Assembly: GCF_900114115.1 (NCBI RefSeq) | Contig: NZ_FORX01000022.1 | Span: 21,125 to 85,124, forward strand | Length of the DNA stretch: 64,000 nt | Direction of reading: 5' to 3' | DNA from: Desulfomicrobium apsheronum | Lineage (GTDB): Bacteria > Desulfobacterota > Desulfovibrionia > Desulfovibrionales > Desulfomicrobiaceae | Part shown: in pieces, positions 26,990 through 35,822 of the stretch | Layout: every line of letters begins with the position of its first letter | How positions within the stretch are numbered: the first letter of the stretch is position 1 | Notes under the pieces: generated by a model | What the model was told of the DNA's origin: nothing | What the model saw: only the letters and a program-made list of their open reading frames with translations | The model's database searches: none | Program-made: the position numbers and the translations under genes

Positions 26990-27853
26990 ATGCAACGCCG
27001 GATATTTCGGGGCCTTGCGCCCCTGCTGCTGCCATACTGCGCACTCTTCTGCGCAGGCATGGCCCTGACCCTGGCCCAGAGCCTGGGTCTCCTCCTGCCG
27101 CTGGGCACAGGGGAGGCGACCCTTGCCCACTACCGGGCCCTGTTCCAGGATCCGGCGATGGGTCTATCTCTGGGTCTGTCCCTGTTCGTGGCCCTCGTAT
27201 CGGCGGCGGGCTCGGTCCTGGGCGGCACCGTCCTGGCCCTGGCCCTGTGGCGCATGCCCCCCGGACTGCGCCGGGTAGGCGTCATCTCCAAGGTCGGCCT
27301 CATCCTGCCTCATGTGGCGGTGGCGTTTCTGGTCCTTCTCTTCCTCGGCAGGACGGGGCTCGTGTCCTCCGCCCTTTTCCAGACGGGCCTCATCGCCTCC
27401 CCGGAAGAATTCCCGAACATCCTGCACACGGGCAGCGGACTGGGCATGATCATGGCATTTCTCCTCAAGGGCGTGCCGTTTTCCCTGCTGCTGGTCGGTG
27501 CCGTGCTCTTCGGTTTTGATGCCAGACTGATCCAGACGGCGCGCATGCTTGGAGCCGGTCCCTGGCGCACCTTCCGGACCGTGACCCTGCCCCGGCTCCT
27601 GCCCGCGATGCACAGCGCCTTCATCATCCTCTTTCTGTACGCCTTCGGTTCTTTTGACATCCCCTTCGTGCTCGGCGAATCGCACCCCGGCATGCTCTCC
27701 ATCCGGGTCTACGACATTTTCTTCCTGAGGGACCTTGACCAGCGCCCGCTGGCCATGGCCATTCTGACACTCATGTTCCTCTTCGCCGCCCTTTTCGCCA
27801 TGCTCTACAACCGCTTCGCAGCCTATCTCGACGGATGGAGGCGCAAGCTGTGA
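26990..27853 (+). CDS. ABC transporter permease, YnjC-like (first)
   Basis: Inner-membrane protein of 287 residues with about six hydrophobic segments. The ATPase-contact loop is QTARMLGAGPWRTFRTVTLP, preceded by LKGVPFSLLLVGAVLF. The ATG at 26990 directly follows the binding-protein stop. It overlaps the next permease, so the four ABC genes are tightly coupled. Confidence 0.87.
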   Translation: MQRRIFRGLAPLLLPYCALFCAGMALTLAQSLGLLLPLGTGEATLAHYRALFQDPAMGLSLGLSLFVALVSAAGSVLGGTVLALALWRMPPGLRRVGVISKVGLILPHVAVAFLVLLFLGRTGLVSSALFQTGLIASPEEFPNILHTGSGLGMIMAFLLKGVPFSLLLVGAVLFGFDARLIQTARMLGAGPWRTFRTVTLPRLLPAMHSAFIILFLYAFGSFDIPFVLGESHPGMLSIRVYDIFFLRDLDQRPLAMAILTLMFLFAALFAMLYNRFAAYLDGWRRKL

Positions 27854-28632
27854 GACACGCCCCGACCATCATCGCCCTGGTCCTCATGTTCCTGCTGCCG
27901 GTCGTCGTGCTCATTTTGCAGGCCGGGGCTCCGGGCTGGCGATTTCCGGAACTCTGGCCGGAGCTTTCCCTCGACGGACTGCGCTTCCTCGCAGCCCGTC
28001 CGGGCCCCTTCCTGACCGCCCTGACCAGCTCGCTCGGCTATTCGCTGGCGACAGTGGCCCTGACGCTGGCCATGACCATCCTCCCGGCACAGGTGCTGGC
28101 CTTTGGGTCCTTTGCCGGAAAAAACCTGCTCGAAGGCCTGCTCCTGCTCCCGGCCCTGGTTCCGGCCATGACCTTCTCCATGGGCCTGCACTTCATCTTC
28201 ATCAAGATCGGCCTGGCCGACACCGCGCCCGGCGTGATCCTGGTCCTGTCCATGATCAGTTATCCGTACATGCTGCGCGCCCTGACCACGGGCTATTCGC
28301 TCATGGGCCGCGAGTACGGAATCTGCGCCCGCAATCTGGGAGCATCGACGTGGACCGTCTTTCTGGAGGTGGAGATGCCGCTGCTGCTTCCGGCCATGGC
28401 CGCCGGCGGAAGCGTGGTCTTTCTGGTGGCTTTTTCCGAATATTTCCTGGTCTTCCTGATCGGAGGCGGCAGCGTTGCGTCCTTCACCGGCTATCTCTTC
28501 CCGCTCATCACCTCTTCCAACCGGGGCCTTGGCGCCCTGGTGACCCTGGTCTTCCTGGCAGTGCCCATCGCGCTCTTCATCGTGCTGGAGTTGGGGCTGT
28601 ACAGATATTACCGCAAACGGCGGATGCGATAG
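27850..28632 (+). CDS. ABC transporter permease, YnjC-like (second)
   Basis: Protein of about 260 residues with six hydrophobic segments and the contact loop GICARNLGASTWTVFLEVEM. I chose GTG 27850 because GGAGG is eight bases upstream; an ATG at 27835 is in frame but poorly placed. It overlaps the first permease by four bases. In E. coli the two halves are fused in YnjC; here they are separate. Confidence 0.83.
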   Translation: MRHAPTIIALVLMFLLPVVVLILQAGAPGWRFPELWPELSLDGLRFLAARPGPFLTALTSSLGYSLATVALTLAMTILPAQVLAFGSFAGKNLLEGLLLLPALVPAMTFSMGLHFIFIKIGLADTAPGVILVLSMISYPYMLRALTTGYSLMGREYGICARNLGASTWTVFLEVEMPLLLPAMAAGGSVVFLVAFSEYFLVFLIGGGSVASFTGYLFPLITSSNRGLGALVTLVFLAVPIALFIVLELGLYRYYRKRRMR

Positions 28633-28686
28633 GAGTTTACGCACGCGCGACTATACTTCATTTTCAAATTGAATTATAGTTGCAGC

Positions 28687-29730
28687 ATGAAACGACTTCC
28701 GCTCATCACACACAGCCTCTTTGCCGAACTTGTCGACCAGTGCAGGTCGGAACCCCGCAACCCCGAAGTATGGCCGTTGAGCGGCAGCATTGTCACGGTG
28801 CCGGTCGGTGATCAGGAGCACTGGTATTTCCAGAAAAGCAGACGAACCACCTCCGGAAAATACCAGCAGCGCGAATATATCGGGCCTGTCGAGGATCAGG
28901 GTCTCGCCGCCAAGGTGGCTGCGTTCGAGGCGGCCAAGGCGGGATACAACGGACGCATGGAGATAATCAGCACGCTCAAGTCGTCAGGAGTTGCCGCGCC
29001 GACGGGCAAGCTGGCCAATCTTCTGCTTGGATTGCATGAGGCAGGCGTGCTTGAGCGGGCACTCGTAGTAGGGACCATCGCTTTCCAGGCATACGGCGCG
29101 ATGCTCGGGGCAAAATTCGGGCAATCCGCATTTCACACCCTGGACCTCGACATGACCCAGGCCGAGACAATCTCCCTTGCGATGGGAAAAAATGTCAACA
29201 TCCCGTTGCTGGAAGTGCTCACGGGGCTGGATGAAACATTCCGCGAAGTGCCCGGCATGGACCCGCGAACCCCGCCGGTGTCCTACATAAATCAAGATAA
29301 AATCCGCCTTGACGTGCTCATGCCCTTCACCGGTCCGGACAGGGGACCCATTCACTCCTTGAAACTCGGGAGTCATGGACAACCGCAAAGACTGCTCGAC
29401 TACCTCGTGGTTGATCCAGTTGAAACGATCCTGCTCGTCGGCGGCGGCGCGCCCACTCAAGTCCCGTCCCCCGCACGCTTCGCACTGCACAAGATAATCG
29501 TCTCGCAACGACGGAATTCGATCGAAACAGCCAAAAAGCGCAAGGATCTGCTCCAGGCGCAACAGCTCATCGAACTGCTCCTTGAAGATGACCCGGATGC
29601 ACTGCGCAGCGCTTATAAAGACCTCAAGGGTCGGGGGCCGAAATGGAACGCGTATTTTAAAGATGGGGTTGGGGGACTTGGAAATGTGGCTGTCAAACAG
29701 AGTCTTGCCGAAACCTGCGAGATATATTGA
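28687..29730 (+). CDS. Nucleotidyltransferase-fold protein, GSU2403 family
   Basis: Protein of 347 residues resembling the GSU2403/NTP_transf_8 family. The likely nucleotidyltransferase core is GTIAFQAYGAMLGAKF (residues ~127-142) followed by the acidic pair in TLDLDMTQAE. The N-terminal SGSIVTVPVGDQEHWYFQ and KYQQREYIGP are typical of the family. The target is unknown; nucleotide transfer is inferred from the fold. ATG 28687 was chosen (MKRLPL). It forms the last high-GC gene before the AT-rich island. Confidence 0.7.
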   Translation: MKRLPLITHSLFAELVDQCRSEPRNPEVWPLSGSIVTVPVGDQEHWYFQKSRRTTSGKYQQREYIGPVEDQGLAAKVAAFEAAKAGYNGRMEIISTLKSSGVAAPTGKLANLLLGLHEAGVLERALVVGTIAFQAYGAMLGAKFGQSAFHTLDLDMTQAETISLAMGKNVNIPLLEVLTGLDETFREVPGMDPRTPPVSYINQDKIRLDVLMPFTGPDRGPIHSLKLGSHGQPQRLLDYLVVDPVETILLVGGGAPTQVPSPARFALHKIIVSQRRNSIETAKKRKDLLQAQQLIELLLEDDPDALRSAYKDLKGRGPKWNAYFKDGVGGLGNVAVKQSLAETCEIY

Positions 29731-30447
29731 TAATTATTCGAGTTGTAGCGTTCATTCCTTGTAACGGAACTAGCCGAACAATCCAAAGAAAGACAATATT
29801 AATATTGATACAATTTCAGTCGAGTGATTGGTTTTAATCTATATGTTTACTGATAAAAGATCTAGACGTGATAGATTTTTTAGATGTGGCATGGCTAAAA
29901 GATATTATAATATGCATACATCGATAATGAATTTAATCATTAAATAATATTAATTTAAATCCACAAATAATCTAACACTACAATCATTTATAATGACAAA
30001 ATCATTTATTGATAAAATCAGAACAAATTCAATTGTTACACCTGTTAAAAAAATTTTAATCTCGAAAAATGCGATGAAAATTAGCGATTGACAGAAAATA
30101 AAACTGAAAAATGTGAAAATGCATATAATCTGAAATAGTTTCAAATTCTATTTTCCAAAATATTAGAAATGAATTAGAAAAACTATATAATAAAAGTTCA
30201 AAGATAACAAATGAAAACTTATTGATGTTATACATCGGCATAGCAAATCGTGACAGATCAATTTTTTCAAAAATATTAACGAATGAAAAAATTAAAACTA
30301 ATATTTTTTAGTTCAACGTTTTCAAATAACGCTGTTGAAAATGAAATAACAGCAATGGAACTTGCTGATGGTTGTGTTGACGGAATATCACATGCTATAC
30401 ATAATTGCATGCTTAGAATAAAAAAATCTGCTTTTTTCAAAAAAACA
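29731..30447. other. AT-rich intergenic DNA at the left side of the island
   Basis: About 700 bases with far lower GC than the flanking genome. No convincing gene was found. A short open frame starting MKKLKLIFFSSTF at 30283 runs into the IS end and could be a gene truncated by the IS, but nothing supports it beyond length. The sequence is probably foreign. Confidence 0.55.
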
Positions 30448-31446
30448 GGTCCTTCCGGAATTGCTGTGGGTAAATGACTTGATTAGGAGTCTTCTCACGG
30501 AGGACGCCGATGAGAGACACCGAACTTTACGCGCAGATTCTTGGAGTCAAAGCCCCTTGGTTTGTTGATAAGGTTGATCTGAAAGTATCCGAGAATAGTG
30601 TTGATATTTGGTTAGATCATGGCCCAGGGGAGCGCTGGCCCTGCCCAGAATGCGGCAAGCTTCTGCCCTGTCGGGACCATGCAGGGGAACGAGTCTGGCG
30701 CCATCTGGATACGTGTCAGTTCAAGATGTTACTTCATGCCCGAGTTCCGCGAGTGGAATGTCCGGAGCATGGAGTGCACCAGGCGCTTGTGCCCTGGGCT
30801 GAACCACGGTCGCGCTTCACGTTGCTCATGGAACGCTGGATCATAGATGTGCTCACAGAGCGCACGACAGTGGAAGGCTCTCGGCGCTTGCTGAAACTCA
30901 CATGGGATGAGGTTTGGGGAGTAATGGAGCGGGCTGTTCGACGAGGCCTTTCACGCAAGGAGGCCCGTCCGATTCATTATCTCGGAGTGGACGAGAAAGC
31001 ATTCCGCAAAGGGCACTCCTACATGACCATCGTCTGCGATCTTATGCGAAGCACGGTCGAGCATGTTTCTGAAGAGCGGAAGAAGAGCAGCCTGGAGGAA
31101 TATTACCGCAGGCTCTCGCCAGGCCAACTGGAATCCATAAGGGCCATCGCGATGGATATGTGGGAGCCATATTTCACGGCGACCATGGCGCATGTGCCGG
31201 ATGCCGGAGCCAAAATCGTCCACGACAGATTTCATGTCATGGAAAATATCCTGACTTTCTGCCGCCACCGGATCACCAACGGCGTCGCCGAAGGGTTGAA
31301 CAGCAAGATCATGAGCATCAAGCGAAAGGCGTGTGGGTACAGCAACAAGGATCATTTCAAGACGGCGATCTATTTTTTCTGCGGCGGACTCGATCTGTAC
31401 CCGAGTTCAGTTTGAACTCGTTACCCACAGAGTTTCCGGAAGGACC
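30448..31446 (+). mobile_element. ISL3-family insertion sequence, internally deleted
   Basis: A ~1.0-kb element bounded by imperfect inverted repeats. The left end GGTCCTTCCGGAATTGCTGT and the reverse complement of the right end GGTCCTTCCGGAAACTCTGT agree at most positions. It carries one transposase gene. The eight bases outside the two ends are both A-rich but do not form a clear target duplication, so the boundaries may have been rearranged. Confidence 0.85.
30510..31415 (+). pseudogene. ISL3-family transposase with internal deletion
   Basis: Open frame of 301 residues. The N-terminal zinc-ribbon-like segment has paired cysteines (CPECGKLLPC and VECPEH). The DDE residues can be placed: Asp in GVDEKAF (~158), Asp in AMDMWEPY (~214) and Glu in AEGLNSKIM (~260). 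Family members have about 400 residues, with a long helical insertion between the second Asp and the Glu. Here HDRFHVME runs straight into NILTFCRHRITNG, so about 100 residues are missing in frame at ~31245. Probably inactive. Confidence 0.8.
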
Positions 31447-31565
31447 AAAATTTAGAGTGGACAGTTTTGACAGCAGTTGTCCACGGATTCAGGTTGAAAA
31501 GAGTGGTTTGATTCCACGTTAATCCAATAAACGTAGTCGATGCGAAAATTCACAAAGGAAATAAT

Positions 31566-33839
31566 ATGGATCTAATCATATCAATTACATTGTTTTCAAT
31601 TTGTATTTCAAGTTTTTTTATAAATAAGAAATATTTGTTTTCTATGATTATTTGTATGTGGATATGGTATTTAGTTCAATTTGTAGCGATCACGCCTCTA
31701 GATCCAAAGTATATAATTATATTGTATGGCATATGCTTTGTTCCATCGATTATCGTCTCTATTCGAAGTAATAATAGATTTTATGGATATTTTTCTGCTT
31801 TTTTTAAATTTTTAATGCTTTTAATTTGTTTTATTTTTATTGTGATGTCTTCTTTGGTGATGTCGTATTATCATGTATACGGTCAATTTGGGGAGACTCA
31901 GCTTCTTGGAGTTCTTCAAACAAACGTCAATGAGTCTTTAGAGGGTTTGAAAATATTTGTGGGGTTAAGATTTTTTGTATACTTCATATTATTTTGCACT
32001 TTAATCAATATTCCAGGTATTTTAAGTAGATTTTCACGTATTAAATGTAGTAATTTAAATAATTTGAAATTATCTGTAAGATTTGCGATGAGCTTATTGT
32101 CAGTTGTTTATGTAGCTTATGTGTGTCTACATCAAGATTTTGACCAAAAGAATATGATGGTAAGACTTGTAAAGTCATATTTTAAAACATATAAAAGAAG
32201 TTTTGAAATTGTCGAGCAGAGAAAGAGTATTCAAGTGCCCGATTATGTATTGAGGTCTGTTGCGGAAAATAAAACGATCATTCTTGTCGTAGGAGAGTCA
32301 GTTACCAGGAATCATATGGGAGCATATGGGTATTTCAGAGATACGACACCTTGGCTGAATCAACAGGTTGAAGAGGGAAAGGCTCTTTTATTTGAAAACG
32401 CATTTTCATCCCACGCACTTACTGCGTTGACTGTTCCCTTGATTTTAAGTGAATCCGGGCAAAAACATTTTGATGATATTCCAACTCTTCCTTCTGTCAT
32501 AAATATTTTAAGTAAATTCAATTTTAATACATACTGGTTTTCAAATCAAGGTCAGCTCCAGGGAGCATTATACTTGTTTCCACTTTTGAATGAATCTAAA
32601 TTTAAGTATTTTTCCACTGTGCAATATTTAAATAGGTCTAAAAAATATGATTTTGAGTTGATTGATCATATTCGAAAGAACGTCGACTTTTCAAAATCAA
32701 ATTTTGTTGTCGTTCACTTGATGGGAAGTCATTTTCATTACAAATATAGGTATCCTAAAGATTTCACTCCTAATCTTCAGGACATTGAGATTGGGTTTTA
32801 CGGAATTCATAAACCAGACAAGATAGATAAAATCGATTCTTATGATAAAAGTATTGCATACACAGATTATTTTTTGGAATCATTGTCAAAAACATTTAAA
32901 GATGATGATAATGTAGCAATTGTATATGTTAGTGATCATGGTGAAAGTGTGGTTGGAAATTTCCAACACGATTATTCTAAAGAAATGAATACAGATATAT
33001 TTTCTATTCCTTTTTTTGTATGGACTTCAAATGGATTTATAAATAATTTTAAAAGTGATTTAAATATCTTAATGAAATATGTTGGTAATTATTTTACGAA
33101 TGATAGGACGAATGATATTATCAAGTATTTATCTGGAATTGACGTTAAGTTGAGTGATGTTTTTTATTCTAGCTATGAGGATGTATATATATTACATGGC
33201 AAGAAAAAATTACAAGACATCACTACTGGAGTCATTAAGGATAATGTTGAGAGAATCAGATCGCATTTCGACAGTCTCTGTATTTCAGGAAAAACAAACA
33301 CTCTTAAAAAAATTATGATCGCAGAAGAAAGCGGGTTTGATGGTGTTGAAATTGATTTAATGTATGACGAACTTAGTGAAAATTTATTAGTCGCTGATCA
33401 ACATAAAAATTCAGGCTTGGCTCTGAATATTTATTTAAATCAAATGAAAAATTGGAACTATAAACGTCTTTTGCTTCGAATAAATAATATTTCTCATGAT
33501 AATTATGCCAGAGTATTGGCAATATTAAATAATTTGAATGTCAATTATAATATAATTGACAAAACATTGCTCTTACTTCCTCTTGATAAGACGATGTCGA
33601 GTATGGGTAATTGGAATTTGTTGCGAAATTTTGATATATATAATAAGGGTGATGATAAAAATTGCATATATTTATTAAACAGAGAAGAGATTGATATTGA
33701 TTTTAATAAGTTCATTTCAGGAGGAAAATTTGTTTATTTTTTAGATGATTTGAATATTATTAAGAAAACTAATATGATGATGGGTAGCAACACTTTCGAT
33801 TTCGTTGTTTACAAGGTTGTCACTGATGGCGAACTTTAG
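31566..33839 (+). CDS. Phosphoethanolamine transferase/sulfatase fused to a phosphodiesterase-like domain
   Basis: Protein of 757 residues, very AT-rich and unlike its neighbours. The first ~190 residues hold about five membrane segments. The soluble part starts with LVVGESVTRNHMGAYGYFRD (~240), the metal and substrate signature of phosphoethanolamine transferases (EptA/CptA type). A probable nucleophile Thr lies in ALTALTVPL (~286), a His motif in LMGSHFHYKY (~384), and Asp/His metal ligands in YVSDHGES (~456). From ~575 an extra domain contains ESGFDGVEIDLMYDE and LLLRINNI, resembling a glycerophosphodiester-phosphodiesterase or menorin-like barrel. It would modify envelope glycolipids. AAGGA precedes ATG 31566. 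Confidence 0.8.
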   Translation: MDLIISITLFSICISSFFINKKYLFSMIICMWIWYLVQFVAITPLDPKYIIILYGICFVPSIIVSIRSNNRFYGYFSAFFKFLMLLICFIFIVMSSLVMSYYHVYGQFGETQLLGVLQTNVNESLEGLKIFVGLRFFVYFILFCTLINIPGILSRFSRIKCSNLNNLKLSVRFAMSLLSVVYVAYVCLHQDFDQKNMMVRLVKSYFKTYKRSFEIVEQRKSIQVPDYVLRSVAENKTIILVVGESVTRNHMGAYGYFRDTTPWLNQQVEEGKALLFENAFSSHALTALTVPLILSESGQKHFDDIPTLPSVINILSKFNFNTYWFSNQGQLQGALYLFPLLNESKFKYFSTVQYLNRSKKYDFELIDHIRKNVDFSKSNFVVVHLMGSHFHYKYRYPKDFTPNLQDIEIGFYGIHKPDKIDKIDSYDKSIAYTDYFLESLSKTFKDDDNVAIVYVSDHGESVVGNFQHDYSKEMNTDIFSIPFFVWTSNGFINNFKSDLNILMKYVGNYFTNDRTNDIIKYLSGIDVKLSDVFYSSYEDVYILHGKKKLQDITTGVIKDNVERIRSHFDSLCISGKTNTLKKIMIAEESGFDGVEIDLMYDELSENLLVADQHKNSGLALNIYLNQMKNWNYKRLLLRINNISHDNYARVLAILNNLNVNYNIIDKTLLLLPLDKTMSSMGNWNLLRNFDIYNKGDDKNCIYLLNREEIDIDFNKFISGGKFVYFLDDLNIIKKTNMMMGSNTFDFVVYKVVTDGEL

Positions 33840-33887
33840 TCTTTATGGAAGCGGCCAATGTTGCCGAAGACGTTAGCATGTCTATTA

Positions 33888-34049
33888 GGTCCTTCCGGAA
33901 TTGCTGTGGGTAAATGACTTGGTTAGGAGTCTTCTCACGGAGGACGCCGATGAGAGACACCGAACTTTACGCGCAGATTCTTGGAGTCAAAGCCCCTTGG
34001 TTTGTTGATAAGGTTGATCTGAAAGTATCCGAGAATAGTGTTGATATTT
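33888..34049 (+). mobile_element. Left-end remnant of the first ISL3 element
   Basis: About 160 bases almost identical to the left end of the element at 30448, including the terminal repeat and the first 33 codons of its transposase. It stops abruptly at GTTGATATTT, where a second ISL3 element begins. Confidence 0.92.
33950..34049 (+). pseudogene. Transposase N-terminal fragment
   Basis: First ~33 codons (MRDTELYAQILGVKAPWFV...) of the same transposase as at 30510, truncated at the junction with the next IS. The frame then reads into the new element and stops at 34100. Not functional. Confidence 0.9.
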
Positions 34050-34051
34050 TT

Positions 34052-35390
34052 GGTTCTTCGACGTTTAATGTGGAATTGACCGACCTCGCCCAGTTTGGAT
34101 AGCCCTCCCTCAGGAGGATTGCCATGCTTGCCGAACAAATATTCGCCTTGGGTCTTGGTCTCACGCCACCTTGGAAAGTTATGAGTCAACGCCTTGATAC
34201 AGAACATACGCCAACCAAGCTCCATCTGGAGATCGGTGCCGACCGTGGAGCGCTGTATCCGTGCCCTGAGTGCGGGACCGCGTGCAAGGCGCATGACTTC
34301 AAGGAGTACACGTGGCGGCATCTCAACTTCTTCCAGCATCATTGCTACCTTACGGCCCGACTCCCGAGAATCAACTGCCCGGAACACGGAATCCGACGAG
34401 TGCAAGCACCATGGGCCAGGGAAGGCAGTCGCTTCACTCTGCTTTTTGAGCAGGTGGTCATGAGCCTCGTCCGCGAGATGCCGGTCAACGCCGTGGCCCG
34501 CCACGTTGAGGTCACGGACAAGCGCTTGTGGCGCATCGTCCGCCACGATGTGTCCAAAGCCATCGCCGCACTGGACCTGAAGAGCCTCAAGGCAATCGGC
34601 CTGGACGAGACCGCATCCAAGCGAGGCCACAACTATATTACCGTCTTCATCGACCTGGACCGATCCGACAAGCCCGTGATCTTTGCGACTCCCGGCAAGG
34701 GCAAGGATTGCCTGACGAAGTTCTGCGCGTTCATCGAAGCCCATGAGGGTCGTCCCGAGAACATCGTCGAAGTTGTCTGTGACATGTCGCCGGCGTTCCT
34801 CTCCGCAGTCGAACAGGAGTTCAAGTCCGCCTCGGTGACAGTCGACTGGTTCCATGTAGTCCAGCTCTTCACCAAGGCCGTAGATGACGTCAGAAAGCTA
34901 GAAGCCAGGCAGACAAAGCTGCCGGACCACACCCGTTGGGCCGTGCTCAAGGGCGCTGAAAAAGAGCGCACGCAGCACCAAGAAAATGCTCTCCTGGAGC
35001 TCGTCGAGCAGGGTTTCGCTACCGCTAAGGCCTACCGTGTCAAAGAACTTCTGCGCTGGGTGCGGCGGGCCGAATCAAAGCAGGCCGCCAAGTGGCGCAT
35101 CACTCATTTTCTCAAGCATGCGGCGGAGTATGCTGCCAACTGCCCGCTCCTGGAGCCTGTGCGGAGCGCACTTGCAAGCTTCGAGAGGCACTTGCCGCGA
35201 ATACTTCATCGTTGGCACTCCTTGCACACCAATGCGAGGCTTGAAGGCTACAATGGCCTTTTCCAGGCGGCGAGAGCCAGAGCCCGAGGATACCGAAATG
35301 TGGAGAACTTCATCACCATGGTCTACCTGATCGCGGCTCCGATTCAGGTCTTGGTGACTTCATGAATTCCACATTAAACGTCGAAGAACC
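34052..35390 (+). mobile_element. Second, full-length ISL3-family insertion sequence
   Basis: A 1.34-kb element with inverted ends: left 34052-34078 begins GGTTCTTCGACGTTTAATGT and the right end 35364-35390 is its complement, with one mismatch in 27. It carries one intact transposase gene. Eight flanking bases, ATATTTTT on the left and CTATTTTT on the right, agree at seven positions, consistent with the 8-bp duplication typical of ISL3. It lies directly against the remnant of the other ISL3 element. Confidence 0.88.
34124..35365 (+). CDS. ISL3-family transposase
   Basis: Full-length transposase of 413 residues. Zinc-binding cysteines lie in YPCPECGTACK and INCPEHGIRR. The DDE triad fits Asp in IGLDETASKRGH (~166), Asp in VVCDMSPAF (~225) and Glu in ARLEGYNGLF (~385). 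The long helical insertion with HVVQLFTKAVDDVRK is complete. A strong AGGAGG precedes ATG 34124. It is clearly different from the transposase at 30510, so two ISL3 subtypes co-reside here. Likely active. Confidence 0.92.
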   Translation: MLAEQIFALGLGLTPPWKVMSQRLDTEHTPTKLHLEIGADRGALYPCPECGTACKAHDFKEYTWRHLNFFQHHCYLTARLPRINCPEHGIRRVQAPWAREGSRFTLLFEQVVMSLVREMPVNAVARHVEVTDKRLWRIVRHDVSKAIAALDLKSLKAIGLDETASKRGHNYITVFIDLDRSDKPVIFATPGKGKDCLTKFCAFIEAHEGRPENIVEVVCDMSPAFLSAVEQEFKSASVTVDWFHVVQLFTKAVDDVRKLEARQTKLPDHTRWAVLKGAEKERTQHQENALLELVEQGFATAKAYRVKELLRWVRRAESKQAAKWRITHFLKHAAEYAANCPLLEPVRSALASFERHLPRILHRWHSLHTNARLEGYNGLFQAARARARGYRNVENFITMVYLIAAPIQVLVTS

Positions 35391-35672
35391 CTATTTTTTG
35401 ATGTCGGTCGGGCAGACGTCATCCTTGAGACAATAGCTTTCCACGAATCGGCCGATCTGAACGCCCATGTGAATGCATTTTTTCCCGGCCAGACAGTCCT
35501 CGACATCCTTCTTGTCCAGATGGGTATCCAGAGAGTGTTCGTCGTGCGTGAATTCCACCACCCAAGCTTCGGTCTTTTCGTCGTAAAAACACGATGTCTG
35601 GATGCCGTTCTTCTCGATCTCCGGATACATTTCCCTGATCCTCGCCAAGAGTTCGCTCGCTTTCACCTGCAT
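35391..35672 (-). CDS. Small conserved hypothetical protein
   Basis: Protein of 93 residues starting MQVKASELLARIREMYPEIE, with GGAGG upstream of ATG 35672. The N-terminal helix is followed by a mixed region FYDEKTEAWVVEFTHDEHSL and KKDVEDCLAGKKCIHMGVQI; two cysteines are close together. No family recognised. Its stop codon abuts the right end of the second IS, so the IS has replaced whatever lay downstream of the gene. Confidence 0.65.
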   Translation of the reverse strand: MQVKASELLARIREMYPEIEKNGIQTSCFYDEKTEAWVVEFTHDEHSLDTHLDKKDVEDCLAGKKCIHMGVQIGRFVESYCLKDDVCPTDIKK

Positions 35673-35822
35673 TGTCGCCTCCTTCATTTCGCGGTCCGAA
35701 CAGTCAAAAGAATCACAAGTCATAGCATCACTTGTCAGACTTTAGACGAAAACACAATTACGGACCAAATTTTACGGGTTACACAGGGCGAAGCTAAAAA
35801 AATGATCGGGGGCCGTTCCGGA

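Noticed and set aside
30283..30477. 64-codon open frame in the AT-rich island
   Set aside because: It runs through the IS left end, and in AT-rich DNA its length is not convincing; kept only as a remark on a possibly truncated gene.
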